Shown piece after piece: positions 1 through 6,817 of a DNA stretch of 13,768 nucleotides. Where the stretch lies: assembly GCA_029564115.1 (NCBI GenBank), contig JAKQQP010000403.1, forward strand, positions 1-13,768. The letters are read 5' to 3'. Numbering within the stretch: position 1 is the first letter of the stretch; every line of letters starts with the position of its first letter. The stretch comes from Candidatus Rifleibacteriota bacterium. GTDB lineage: Bacteria; Riflebacteria; Ozemobacteria; Ozemobacterales; Ozemobacteraceae. The notes below the pieces were generated by a model that worked only from the letters and a program-made list of their open reading frames with translations, was not told the DNA's origin and ran no database searches. Made by a program: the position numbers and the translations under genes.

Positions 1-5
1 GCTTT

Positions 6-45
6 CGCCATCCTGGCTCGCTCGGCATAAGCGCCATCCTGGCGC
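6..45. repeat. Short hairpin repeat, two copies of CGCCATCCTGGC
   Basis: The 12-base string CGCCATCCTGGC occurs at 6-17 and again at 32-43. The second copy is embedded in GCGCCATCCTGGCGC (31-45), whose arms can pair over 6 bp with a 3-base loop. No reading frame of note covers it. It resembles small dispersed intergenic hairpin elements of the REP kind, but only two copies are visible and the window edge cuts the left side. It could also be the end of a longer element or gene lying to the left. Confidence 0.4.
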
Positions 46-106
46 AAAACTCGGTCGCCGCCGAATATTGTAAGATTTTTCTGTATTCAGGTGCGGTGGT
101 TTTGCG

Positions 107-130
107 AGGCCTGCCTTATCATGCAGGCCT
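107..130. other. Inverted repeat at the left edge of the tandem array
   Basis: AGGCCTGC (107-114) and GCAGGCCT (123-130) are perfect 8-base inverted arms around an 8-base loop. The right arm is the start of the first tandem repeat unit; the left arm lies just outside the array. Units 2 to 4 begin ATGAAGGCCT and lack a matching left arm, so the hairpin is specific to the array boundary. No T-run follows on either strand, so it does not look like an intrinsic terminator. Confidence 0.4.
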
Positions 131-600
131 GTAAACGGCCACTTTTACTGCTGTGTTAATAGTTTTAATCAGCGATTAATCTTTTATCTCATCCGCGTTT
201 ATTCGGGTTCATTCGTGGCTGGTGTTTTTTTGCCTATATTATGAAGGCCTGTAAACGGCCACTTTTACTGCCGGTGTTAATCTGGTTTATCGGTGATTAG
301 TTTTTTAATCTCATCCGTGTTTATTCGTGTCATCCGTGGCTGGTGTTTTTTTCTATATTATGAAGGCCTGTAAACGGCCACTTTTACTGCCGGTGTTAAT
401 AGTTTTAACCAGCGATTAGTTTTTTAATCTCATCCGTGTTTATTCGGGTTCATTCATGGCTGGTGTTTTTTTTCTATATTATGAAGGCCTGTAAACGGCC
501 ACTTTTAATGCCGGTGTTAATAGTTTTAACCAGTGATTAGTTTTTTATCTCATCCGCGTTTATTCGGGTTCATCCGTGGCTGGTTTTTCTGTGTCTATCT
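121..600. repeat. Tandem array of four ~120-bp units
   Basis: Four head-to-tail units run 121-240, 241-359, 360-480 and 481-600 (120, 119, 121 and about 120 bases). They are nearly identical and differ by scattered substitutions and single-base length changes in T-runs. Each opens with AGGCCTGTAAACGGCC followed by ACTTTTA. Each then has an AT-rich middle around GCGATTAGTTTTTTAATCTC, and a CATCCGTGTTTATTCG tract ending GTGGCTGGT. Inside that tract an ATCCGTGT-like octamer recurs about three times at 10-11 base spacing. The last unit runs into TGTGTCTATCTGTGGTTAAA, a variant of the same motif. No long reading frame crosses the array. The spacing is uninterrupted, with no unique spacers, so it is not CRISPR. 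Its function is unknown. Confidence 0.95.
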
Positions 601-612
601 GTGGTTAAAAAT

Positions 613-641
613 TTGTGTTGAAGTTCAAGATCTGCTAGACT
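613..641 (+). promoter_or_regulatory. Weak candidate promoter for the DUF2179 gene
   Basis: TTGTGT (613-618) and TAGACT (636-641) are 17 bases apart, about 30 bases before the start codon. Both hexamers match the sigma-70 consensus only partly. The spacer begins inside a small inverted repeat, TTGAA-G-TTCAA (618-628), which could be an operator. Given the weak match, this is only a placement suggestion. Confidence 0.25.
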
Positions 642-671
642 ACCCACTAATTTAATGACAGGAATATTTCA

Positions 672-1232
672 TTGAACACTCATCTGCTGATAACATGCCT
701 TTTGGTCTTTTTTGCCCGAATAGTCGATGTTTCGATCGGAACTGTCAGGATTATCAGTATTGTGCAGGGCCGCATCAAAACAGCTTTTGTTCTGGGTTTT
801 TTTGAAGTCAGTATCTGGCTTCTGGTCATTTCGACTGTCATGGAAAAGATTAAAGACAGCCCGGTAATCGCGGTTTTTTATGCGCTGGGTTATGCTTCCG
901 GCAATGTGGCTGGGATAATGATCGAAAAAAAGTTTTCGATCGGCAATGCTCTTTTGCGGATCATCTTTTTTGACAAAGGCCATGAAGTTGCCGATGAACT
1001 CAGGGGTCTCGGTTATCAGGTGATGGTTTTTGAAGGAATCGATGGGGAGAGAAGAGTGCAGGAAATAGAAGTTCCCTGTAAACGTCGCGATATCGAAGAC
1101 ATAGTGCAGCTTGCCAGAAGCCGCGAAAAAGAAGTGTATTTTGTCACTGAATCGATTGGTCTGGCGCCGCGTCTGAAGCTTCCGACCATGCAGCCTAAAA
1201 CTGGTTGGCGTGCAATTTTTAAAAGAAAGTAA
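672..1232 (+). CDS. DUF2179 / UPF0316 family membrane protein
   Basis: This 186-residue protein has three hydrophobic segments in its N-terminal half (about residues 5-27, 38-57 and 64-83) and a soluble C-terminal domain (about 108-165). This is the usual layout of the UPF0316 family (DUF5698 membrane part plus DUF2179). The pattern FARIVDVSIGTVRI near residue 14, and a second helix starting GFFEV, are characteristic. Members are inner-membrane proteins of unknown function with a small cytoplasmic ligand-binding-like domain. The start is TTG at 672: an in-frame stop lies at 648, no ATG intervenes, and GGA (661-663) sits at ribosome-binding distance. It follows the tandem repeat array directly and is transcribed alone, converging on the PAS gene with only 12 bases between them. 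The family assignment is firm; the role is not known. Confidence 0.88.
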   Translation: MNTHLLITCLLVFFARIVDVSIGTVRIISIVQGRIKTAFVLGFFEVSIWLLVISTVMEKIKDSPVIAVFYALGYASGNVAGIMIEKKFSIGNALLRIIFFDKGHEVADELRGLGYQVMVFEGIDGERRVQEIEVPCKRRDIEDIVQLARSREKEVYFVTESIGLAPRLKLPTMQPKTGWRAIFKRK

Positions 1233-1244
1233 CGGATTTCTCGG

Positions 1245-1583
1245 TCAGGGTGTTCTGACAAAATGTGGCATATCGGCGGGCAGTTCTAAAGACAGCTCTA
1301 CCAGCCCGGCAACATTTCCGTCTTTGAGCCATGGTGACTGATAAATAAGCTTTTTTACTCCGGCTTTTTCGATGGTGTAGGCGTTAGTTATACCGTCTTT
1401 CAGAAATTTACTGATCATTTCGCATGAATGCTCGTTGTGACATTTGAACAGACTTTTGCCAATTAGTTCTCGGCCGCCGTATTTTTCAAAAACCTTGCAG
1501 GCGCGATCGTTCATATAAATGATAGTGGCATTTAAATCACACACTGTTACTGCATAATTGCATTCGGCAAAATAGTTTTCCAT
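1245..1583 (-). CDS. Stand-alone PAS domain protein
   Basis: This 112-residue protein is essentially one PAS domain with no attached kinase, cyclase or helix-turn-helix. The N-terminal AVTVCDLNATIIYMND (11-26) is the typical first strand pair of PAS. It is followed by the helical region with GGRELIGKSLFKCH (36-49) and the closing strands KKLIYQSPW and GLVELSLELP. Similar small PAS proteins ending in a MPHFVR-like tail occur in anaerobic bacteria. They are thought to bind a small ligand or cofactor, and a Cys-His pair (C48-H49) is a possible contact. AGGAG lies 5-6 bases before the ATG. The gene starts 12 bases after the clpP terminator, so its expression probably depends on read-through or on a promoter inside clpP. 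No partner output protein is encoded beside it. Confidence 0.85.
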   Translation of the reverse strand: MENYFAECNYAVTVCDLNATIIYMNDRACKVFEKYGGRELIGKSLFKCHNEHSCEMISKFLKDGITNAYTIEKAGVKKLIYQSPWLKDGNVAGLVELSLELPADMPHFVRTP

Positions 1584-1594
1584 TTGTTCTCCTG

Positions 1595-1628
1595 AAAAAG
1601 TGCCGTCAGAAGCACCTCTGACGGCACT
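1595..1628 (-). terminator. Intrinsic terminator after clpP, abutting the PAS gene
   Basis: On the minus strand AGTGCCGTCAGA (1628-1617) and TCTGACGGCACT (1610-1599) form a perfect 12-bp stem with a 6-base loop. TTTTC follows the stem (1598-1594). It lies 11 bases past the clpP stop codon, and its T-run ends only a base or two before the ribosome binding site of the PAS gene. It should end clpP transcripts and could also set the level of read-through into the PAS gene. Confidence 0.9.
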
Positions 1629-1639
1629 GGCAGAATACC

Positions 1640-2266
1640 TCAGAATTTATAGATAGCGTCGACAATACCGTATTCGATTGATTCTTCAGCGTCCATCCAG
1701 TAGTCACGATCGAGATCCTTGAGAATGCGATCTTTCGATTTGCCGCAATTTTTGCCAAGCATTACCGCAACCGCTTCTCTGGTTCTTAGAATCTGTTTAG
1801 CCTGAATTTCCAGGTCACTGGCCTGCCCGTAGAGAAAGTCGACACTGGGCTGATGAATCATGACTTTGCCGTTGGGAAAGATGTATCGCTGCCCTTTCTG
1901 CCCTGCTGAGAGAATCAATGAACCCATTGAGGCTGCCAGACCCATGCATACAGTTTTAACGGGTGATGAAATCAAGTGCATCGTATCGATGATAGCCATA
2001 CCCGATGAAATTACACCCCCTGGGCTGTTAACAAAAAAGGTGATAGGCTCGCCTGGTTTGGTTGCTTCAAGGTAGAGAAGCTTGCTTACCAGATCTTTTG
2101 CTGTATCGTCATCAACACCGCCCCAGAGAAAAATCTGGCGGTTTTCAAGCAGCTTTTGTTCGACAAGCTCGTTGACATCGGTATTCTTTTCTTTTTCTTC
2201 CCCGTTTGCTGGTTCTTCCTCTTCATCATCGAGCCTGATAACAGGCATTTTATAATTATTTTTCAT
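1640..2266 (-). CDS. clpP: ATP-dependent Clp protease proteolytic subunit, acidic N-terminus
   Basis: ClpP is the cytoplasmic serine protease that forms a double ring and degrades proteins fed by ClpX- or ClpA-type unfoldases. All catalytic residues are visible in this 208-residue protein. The nucleophile S113 lies in GLAASMGS, H138 in MIHQP, and D188 in DRDYWMDAEE. The substrate-binding NSPGGVISSGM stretch (80-90) is also present. Length is normal for the family, but the first 30 residues are strongly acidic (RLDDEEEEPANGEEKEKNTD) instead of the usual short N-terminal axial loop segment. GGAGA lies about 6 bases before the first ATG; a second in-frame ATG at codon 7 lacks its own site. No clpX, tig or lon lies nearby. 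It is divergent from glpQ and followed by a strong terminator. Confidence 0.95.
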   Translation of the reverse strand: MKNNYKMPVIRLDDEEEEPANGEEKEKNTDVNELVEQKLLENRQIFLWGGVDDDTAKDLVSKLLYLEATKPGEPITFFVNSPGGVISSGMAIIDTMHLISSPVKTVCMGLAASMGSLILSAGQKGQRYIFPNGKVMIHQPSVDFLYGQASDLEIQAKQILRTREAVAVMLGKNCGKSKDRILKDLDRDYWMDAEESIEYGIVDAIYKF

Positions 2267-2291
2267 TTTTCTTCTCCGGATTGTGTATGTT

Positions 2292-2297
2292 TATAAT
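2292..2297 (+). promoter_or_regulatory. Candidate -10 element upstream of glpQ
   Basis: A perfect TATAAT lies in the clpP-glpQ intergenic region, followed by GAGTCAA. The same context, TATAATGAATCAA, follows the strong lipoprotein promoter near 13125. No good -35 is seen at 16-18 bases upstream (2269-2274 reads TTCTTC). If used, the transcript would start near 2304 and have a leader of about 118 bases before the glpQ ATG. Confidence 0.35.
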
Positions 2298-2421
2298 GAG
2301 TCAAGCCACCTGATTTTAAACGTTTTTTACGTTGGCGGCAAGGGGCGAAAATTTATATGCAGACAAAAACTTTTATTGTTATACTTTCAGTCAGAATATC
2401 GACAACAACGAGGATAACTAT

Positions 2422-3402
2422 ATGAAATGTCTGTTTATGGGAGTTCTGATTCTTTTTCTTTGCGGAAGTACAGCTGCTTTTTCGGCCACAGAAAAGCCCG
2501 TCAACATCGCTCATCGAGGTGCCTGTGCTTATCTGCCCGAACACACTTTGCCCGCCAAAGCTCTCGCATATAACATGGACGCAGACTACATCGAGCAGGA
2601 TGTAGTGCTGACGCGGGATGACGTGCCGTTGGTCATTCACGATATTCATCTCGATACCGTCACAGACGTTGCGACGCGCTTTCCCGAAAGAGTGCGTGCT
2701 GACGGCAGATTTTATGCTATAGACTTTACTTTTGCCGAAATAAAGACGCTCGCAGTAAATGAACGCATCGATCTTGCAACAGGCAAAGCAGTTTTTCCGG
2801 GGCGCTTTCCGTTTGGCAGATCAGACTTCAGGCTTGCAAGTCTGAACGAAGAAATAGAGATGATTCAGGGGCTGAATAAAGCGACTGGCCGCAATATCGG
2901 CATTTACCCGGAAATAAAGGAACCTGCCTGGCATCGTGAAGAGGGCAAAGATATAACGACTATCGTCTTGAACACTTTGCGACAATACGGTTACGAGAAG
3001 GCTTCTGACAATATTTATCTGCAATGCTTTGATTTCGCTGAATTAAAGCGTATTAAACATGAGCTCAAATCAGAATTGAAGCTGATTCAGCTTGTTGAAG
3101 ACAGTTTCGACCCTGAAGAAGTGGCAGCCTATGCTGTCGGGGTCGGCCCTTCCCTCAAACAGATAATAACAGGCCTGGATCGGCATGGCCGCCCTGTAAT
3201 CACAGATCTGGTTGCCCGCTCACATCAGGCCGGTCTTCTGGTTCATCCTTACACATTCAGAGTTGATGCACTGCCTGGCGGAGTTACACCCGAGAGCTTG
3301 TTAAAGCTGCTATTCGAAGATATTAAAATCGACGGAATCTTTTCTGACTTTCCTGACGTATCAGGCCGTTTTGTCAGGCTGAGCAACCTCAGAAACCGTT
3401 AA
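2422..3402 (+). CDS. glpQ: Periplasmic glycerophosphodiester phosphodiesterase
   Basis: The enzyme hydrolyses glycerophosphodiesters, released from phospholipids, to sn-glycerol 3-phosphate and an alcohol in the periplasm. The 326-residue product starts with a signal peptide (about residues 1-22) and follows E. coli-type GlpQ closely from end to end. Visible landmarks are the HRG motif (H31-R32), E58 and D60 in YIEQD, H73-D74, YPEIK with E164, and C-terminal HPYT and FSDFPD. These include the metal and catalytic residues of the GDPD TIM barrel. The signal region has a cysteine at 14 but no lipobox, so a soluble periplasmic protein is expected. The frame is open from a TTG at 2332. The ATG at 2422 is preferred because GAGGA lies 7 bases upstream and it starts the signal peptide exactly. 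No glpT or other glycerol gene is adjacent, and it converges on the decarboxylase. Confidence 0.95.
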   Translation: MKCLFMGVLILFLCGSTAAFSATEKPVNIAHRGACAYLPEHTLPAKALAYNMDADYIEQDVVLTRDDVPLVIHDIHLDTVTDVATRFPERVRADGRFYAIDFTFAEIKTLAVNERIDLATGKAVFPGRFPFGRSDFRLASLNEEIEMIQGLNKATGRNIGIYPEIKEPAWHREEGKDITTIVLNTLRQYGYEKASDNIYLQCFDFAELKRIKHELKSELKLIQLVEDSFDPEEVAAYAVGVGPSLKQIITGLDRHGRPVITDLVARSHQAGLLVHPYTFRVDALPGGVTPESLLKLLFEDIKIDGIFSDFPDVSGRFVRLSNLRNR

Positions 3403-3423
3403 AAGCACGCCGCCATCGCTTAT

Positions 3424-5373
3424 TTATAATTCTGTGATGTCGTTGATGCGATAGCCGTATTCTTCGAGCTGCGCCTCTTCTTCTGCGGTCAAAACTTTGA
3501 TTCGACCTTCTTTGAGGCCGTGAACCTCGACGTGGTAATCACGGTAATAATTCAAAGCTTCGATGGCTGTACGGCTGATAATTTGCCCCGGCACCAGCAG
3601 AGGGATTCCTGGTGGATAGGGAGTTACCATACAGGCAGAAACCCTGTCTATGGCTTCGCGCAATGGAATGGTCTCACCATCGGAATAAAATGCAAATCTT
3701 GGCATAAATTTCATCGGTGAGAGATCGAGAAAAAAGTCGTTGCGGGCCGCCTGCTTTCGGGGTTTTCTGGTGCCGCTCATTTTCTCTATGTTTTCAAGAG
3801 CCAGAAAGAGTCTGTTCAATTTGCTGTGGGTGGCACCAATAGTGATAAGCACCGTCAGTGTATTGAAAGTTGTTTTTTCGATTTGAATATTGTGTTTTTC
3901 GAGCAGAAAGTGCTCTACTTCTTTGCTGGTGAACCCGGTTCCTGAGACGTCGATAGTCAGTTTGGTCGGGTCCAGGCGGATGCCGTCTTTTTTTACTTCA
4001 TCCGACAGGAGGTCTTCCAGTTCAAGAACTCTGAATTTGTTGAGCGAATTGATGCTTTTTTTGAGGGTTTCTGAAAGTTCTATGCAGCGCGACAGCAGAG
4101 AGTAGCCTTCCATGACCATCTGTTTGCGGGCAACGTCGAGAGAGGCGATCATCGGATACTGAGGCGATGTGCTGGTGTGCATGTTGAAGTTTTCCATGAA
4201 AAAATCTTCAATGTCTTCAAATTCGGGGTCGTTTACATGAATCATGGAAGCCTGGCTGAAAGCGCTCATTGTTTTGTGGGTAGACTGAGTGGCATAGTCT
4301 GCGCCGGCTTCCATGGCACATGGGTAAAAATGCGGGTGAAAGCGGGCATAACCATACCAGGCCTCGTCGACGATGACCTTGATCTGCCTGTCGTGCGCTT
4401 CCTTGACTATGTCGGCTATATCATATATCAGGCCGTCATAGGTGCAATTGGTTAAAATCATGACTTTGAGATTTTTACCCATGGCGATCGCTTTGTCCAT
4501 AGTCGCAATAATGCGTTTTTTGGGCACCGGCCCAAATATTCCATAACGGTTGTTTATTGATGGAGAAAGATACACAGGCTCTGCTCCCGCCAGAATTGTG
4601 CCATAATGCACTGATTTGTGACAGTTGCGGTCGAGTAGAATGGCATCACCGGGTTTTAAAAGTGTCTGCAGCAATATTTTATTGGCTGTGCTTGTACCGT
4701 TCGTCGAAAAAAAAGAATATCTGGCACTGAAAGCCCGGGCGGCAAGTTCATGGGCCTCTTTGATGACGCCATTAGGGTGAAGAAGCGAGTCAAGCATGGG
4801 AACAGATACTGAAACATCTGAGCGAAAAAGATTGGCACCGAAAAATTCATAAAATTCACGGGTCCAGATAGAATTTTTGACCGAATAACCAGAAGCGTGG
4901 CCTGGCGTGTGCCATGAGTCTTTTGATTTTCTTGCGTATTCAAGTAGTTTGTCAAAAAACGGTGCTCTGTTTTTACTGTTGATTACTTCTGAGCGAATTT
5001 TGCGAACGATGTCGTCGTAATCGTGGTCGCCTTTGTAAAAGTAGCCGCTCAGATCGCCGCCCGTCTTGAAATGAGGCAGATCTGCGGCGTCGGTAAACAA
5101 AAATATGGTAACTTCAAAACGAATTACTTTGAATTCTTCAAAAAGCTCCGCACCTTTCAGGGTAACTCCTCGACCGAGCGGGGTTTCTTCGTCACTTACC
5201 GGGATTTCCCATTCGGTGAGAATGACGTGAATCAATCCGTCGTCTCGAAGCAATTTGCAGGCTTCTTCTACATTGCGGGCGCCGACGACATTGATCCCGC
5301 GTGATGATAGCTCCCGGCTTTCGGTTTCCAGGGTTTTAATGTTGGGATTCAGCAGTAGAACTCGATACTTCAT
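3424..5373 (-). CDS. Orn/Lys/Arg decarboxylase (PLP-dependent)
   Basis: This is a fold-type I PLP decarboxylase of the inducible lysine/ornithine/arginine decarboxylase family. Such enzymes produce a polyamine or diamine and consume a proton, serving polyamine supply or acid resistance in the cytoplasm. The N-terminal 1-130 is the receiver-like wing domain. The PLP domain has WHTPGHASG (154-162), STNGTSTANK (223-232, phosphate site), DEAWYG (D336 to the pyridine nitrogen) and STHKTMSAFSQASMIHV with the Schiff-base lysine K367. The C-terminal domain carries TPYPPGIPLLVPGQ (584-597). At 649 residues it is shorter than E. coli LdcI or AdiA; the linker before the C-terminal domain appears reduced. 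Substrate cannot be read from the sequence. AGGA lies 6-8 bases before the ATG. No amino acid/polyamine antiporter gene is beside it. Confidence 0.93.
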   Translation of the reverse strand: MKYRVLLLNPNIKTLETESRELSSRGINVVGARNVEEACKLLRDDGLIHVILTEWEIPVSDEETPLGRGVTLKGAELFEEFKVIRFEVTIFLFTDAADLPHFKTGGDLSGYFYKGDHDYDDIVRKIRSEVINSKNRAPFFDKLLEYARKSKDSWHTPGHASGYSVKNSIWTREFYEFFGANLFRSDVSVSVPMLDSLLHPNGVIKEAHELAARAFSARYSFFSTNGTSTANKILLQTLLKPGDAILLDRNCHKSVHYGTILAGAEPVYLSPSINNRYGIFGPVPKKRIIATMDKAIAMGKNLKVMILTNCTYDGLIYDIADIVKEAHDRQIKVIVDEAWYGYARFHPHFYPCAMEAGADYATQSTHKTMSAFSQASMIHVNDPEFEDIEDFFMENFNMHTSTSPQYPMIASLDVARKQMVMEGYSLLSRCIELSETLKKSINSLNKFRVLELEDLLSDEVKKDGIRLDPTKLTIDVSGTGFTSKEVEHFLLEKHNIQIEKTTFNTLTVLITIGATHSKLNRLFLALENIEKMSGTRKPRKQAARNDFFLDLSPMKFMPRFAFYSDGETIPLREAIDRVSACMVTPYPPGIPLLVPGQIISRTAIEALNYYRDYHVEVHGLKEGRIKVLTAEEEAQLEEYGYRINDITEL

Positions 5374-5424
5374 ATGGGGCTTCCTGAAGAATTTGATGGG
5401 CGTGACTGCCTGATAACGGCGCTG

Positions 5425-5453
5425 ATTCTATCATGGTTCCAATTACTTGCCTA
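5425..5453 (-). promoter_or_regulatory. Candidate promoter of the decarboxylase
   Basis: On the minus strand TAGGCA (5453-5448) and TAGAAT (5430-5425) are separated by 17 bases, within the gap between the methyltransferase stop and the decarboxylase start. Four and five of the six bases match the sigma-70 consensus. It would give a leader of about 45 bases and let the decarboxylase be transcribed apart from the upstream methyltransferase. Confidence 0.4.
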
Positions 5454-5460
5454 GTGGCTT

Positions 5461-6075
5461 TTATAGTTTCCAGTACAGCCAGAAACCTCTTTTTTTTTCG
5501 TGCAGGATTTCGACATTTCCGCCGATATCGCGAGCCATGTCTGACAGTTCATCGAGATTCAGCCGGGGGATTTGTTTTTCAGACGAGCGATTATCGTTCT
5601 GCCTGAGATCGTCAATAACGCCCTGAGGAGTGCTGAGCCCGTATCCGCCGCCGATCAGGGCAATACCGCCAGGTTTAAGACAGCGCTTGATGTGGCGAAG
5701 AGCAAGGTGAAGGTCTTCCCAGAAAAAGATGGAGCCTCTGCTGAATACGGCATCGACACAGGCATCGGCAACTGGCAACGAACAGGCATCGCCCTGGATA
5801 AGCCCAACGCCGGCCTGGTCGATTTTCCTCATAGCTGCTTGCAGCATTGCAAAAGATTTGTCAACTCCCAGCAGCTTGCGGGGAGAGCATTTTGAGAATT
5901 GTTGCAGCATAAAGCCCGGGCCACAACCTATTTCTAGTATTGTCAGATCGGTCAGGGGCTGTTTAACGCTGTTGATAAAATCCTGCAGAAGCCAGGGATA
6001 TACAGACAGGAGGCGTTCAGCAGCATGTCGCTCAAAATGCCCGGAATTTTCGGTTTTCCAGTCGATAGATTTCAT
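5461..6075 (-). CDS. Class I SAM-dependent methyltransferase
   Basis: This 204-residue protein is a single Rossmann-type methyltransferase domain of the Methyltransf_11/UbiE-like group. The SAM-binding glycine motif is LEIGCGPG (47-54). The acidic residue ending strand 2 is D72 in LGVDKS. D96 of QGDACSLP marks the adenine-binding loop, and CLKPGGIALIGGG (132-144) follows strand 5. Nothing in the sequence tells the acceptor, which could be a small molecule, lipid or cofactor. It reads toward the decarboxylase, 87 bases away, but each seems to have its own promoter. No Shine-Dalgarno sequence precedes the ATG. The ATG sits exactly where transcription should begin from the promoter at 6082-6109, so a leaderless mRNA is likely. 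It is divergent from the helix-turn-helix gene. Confidence 0.88.
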   Translation of the reverse strand: MKSIDWKTENSGHFERHAAERLLSVYPWLLQDFINSVKQPLTDLTILEIGCGPGFMLQQFSKCSPRKLLGVDKSFAMLQAAMRKIDQAGVGLIQGDACSLPVADACVDAVFSRGSIFFWEDLHLALRHIKRCLKPGGIALIGGGYGLSTPQGVIDDLRQNDNRSSEKQIPRLNLDELSDMARDIGGNVEILHEKKRGFWLYWKL

Positions 6076-6081
6076 CCGTAC

Positions 6082-6109
6082 ATAATAACTCTGCCGGGTG
6101 ACTTTGCAA
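6082..6109 (-). promoter_or_regulatory. Promoter giving a leaderless methyltransferase mRNA
   Basis: On the minus strand TTGCAA (6109-6104) and TATTAT (6087-6082) are 16 bases apart. Six bases (GTACGG) separate the -10 from the ATG at 6075, so the expected first transcribed base is the A of the start codon. The gene has no ribosome binding site, which fits. Confidence 0.55.
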
Positions 6110-6133
6110 AATCATAAATTCTGGCGAAAAAAC

Positions 6134-6162
6134 TTGATACTACTTAACGTGCATGTTATTGT
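6134..6162 (+). promoter_or_regulatory. Promoter of the three-gene HTH operon
   Basis: TTGATA (6134-6139) and TATTGT (6157-6162) lie 17 bases apart; five and four bases match consensus. Transcription would start near 6169, downstream of the ATG at 6153 and upstream of the ATG at 6192. This supports the shorter protein. Its -35 lies 24 bases from the -35 of the divergent methyltransferase promoter, so one bound regulator could affect both. Confidence 0.5.
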
Positions 6163-6191
6163 GTCAGAATCCTAAAACTGGACTATTTACA

Positions 6192-6803
6192 ATGGTTTCT
6201 GCAACACTGTTGAATCTGAAAGAAGTCTCGGAAATTCTTAAAATCAATACGGAAGTACTGCGGCGATGGCTGCGCAGCGGCAGGCTGCCCGGCATAAAAG
6301 TGGGAAGCGACTGGCGCGTCGATTCTGCCGCCTTGCAGGTGTTCTTGAGCCAGAGCGGCGGCGCAGCGGCGGGCGAAAAAAAGAGCGAGAACCAGCCCAA
6401 GATGTGTTTCCGCTTCCCCAAGTGGCTTGAATTTTCGGGCTTGCCGGCTCTGCTCAATAAAAAATTCGGGCCCGAGGCCTGGCCGGTTTTAAAGAAACTT
6501 ATTGAACTGGATTTTGAACTTGGCAAACCTGAAGATCGACAGTTAAGCCTTGACCTGGACGAAATTTCAGAGCGGGTAGGGTACCAGCCTGAAAAAGTTT
6601 CTCAAATACTGGAAAATTTAGTTTCGGCGGGTTATATTGGAATTCGTAAGACAAAAGACAAGTCATTCTTTTCAATAACTACACCAATAAAAACACCCAG
6701 GCTCATCCTGGATATCCCCTACGAAAAAGGCGGAATCAAGGGGGCGCCTGGTCAGGCTTTGACTAATTCGTGCCTGCGACGGTTTCTTGAATCAGGAGAA
6801 TGA
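6192..6803 (+). CDS. Helix-turn-helix regulator with two DNA-binding-like modules
   Basis: The 203-residue product opens with an excisionase/MerR-like helix-turn-helix (about residues 7-52). It contains LNLKEVSEIL, EVLRRWLRSGRLPGIKVG and the wing-like SDWRVDSAALQVFL, as in HTH_17 proteins that bind DNA. A flexible Gly/Ala/Lys stretch (53-68) leads to a second, unassigned part. In that part residues about 115-165 (SLDLDEISERVGYQPEKVSQILENLVSAGYIGI) look like a winged helix. The end is not recognised. The ATG at 6192 was chosen because an in-frame ATG at 6153 lies inside the promoter; only a weak GGA precedes 6192. It is first in an operon with the membrane protein and the isomerase-like protein and probably regulates it. 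A role as a transcription regulator is inferred from the domains. Confidence 0.75.
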   Translation: MVSATLLNLKEVSEILKINTEVLRRWLRSGRLPGIKVGSDWRVDSAALQVFLSQSGGAAAGEKKSENQPKMCFRFPKWLEFSGLPALLNKKFGPEAWPVLKKLIELDFELGKPEDRQLSLDLDEISERVGYQPEKVSQILENLVSAGYIGIRKTKDKSFFSITTPIKTPRLILDIPYEKGGIKGAPGQALTNSCLRRFLESGE

Positions 6804-6817
6804 AATTGGGAGGGTTT

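Noticed and set aside
121..600. CRISPR array
   Set aside because: The units are ~120 bases and directly abut one another with no unique spacers, and no cas genes are present.
2332..2421. TTG start adding 30 residues to GlpQ
   Set aside because: It would bury the signal peptide inside the protein; the ATG at 2422 has a good ribosome binding site.
3403..3423. Terminator between glpQ and the decarboxylase
   Set aside because: No inverted repeat of useful length is present in the 21-base gap.
6153..6191. Longer N-terminus for the HTH regulator starting at ATG 6153
   Set aside because: This ATG lies between the -35 and -10 of the probable promoter, so it would not be in the transcript.
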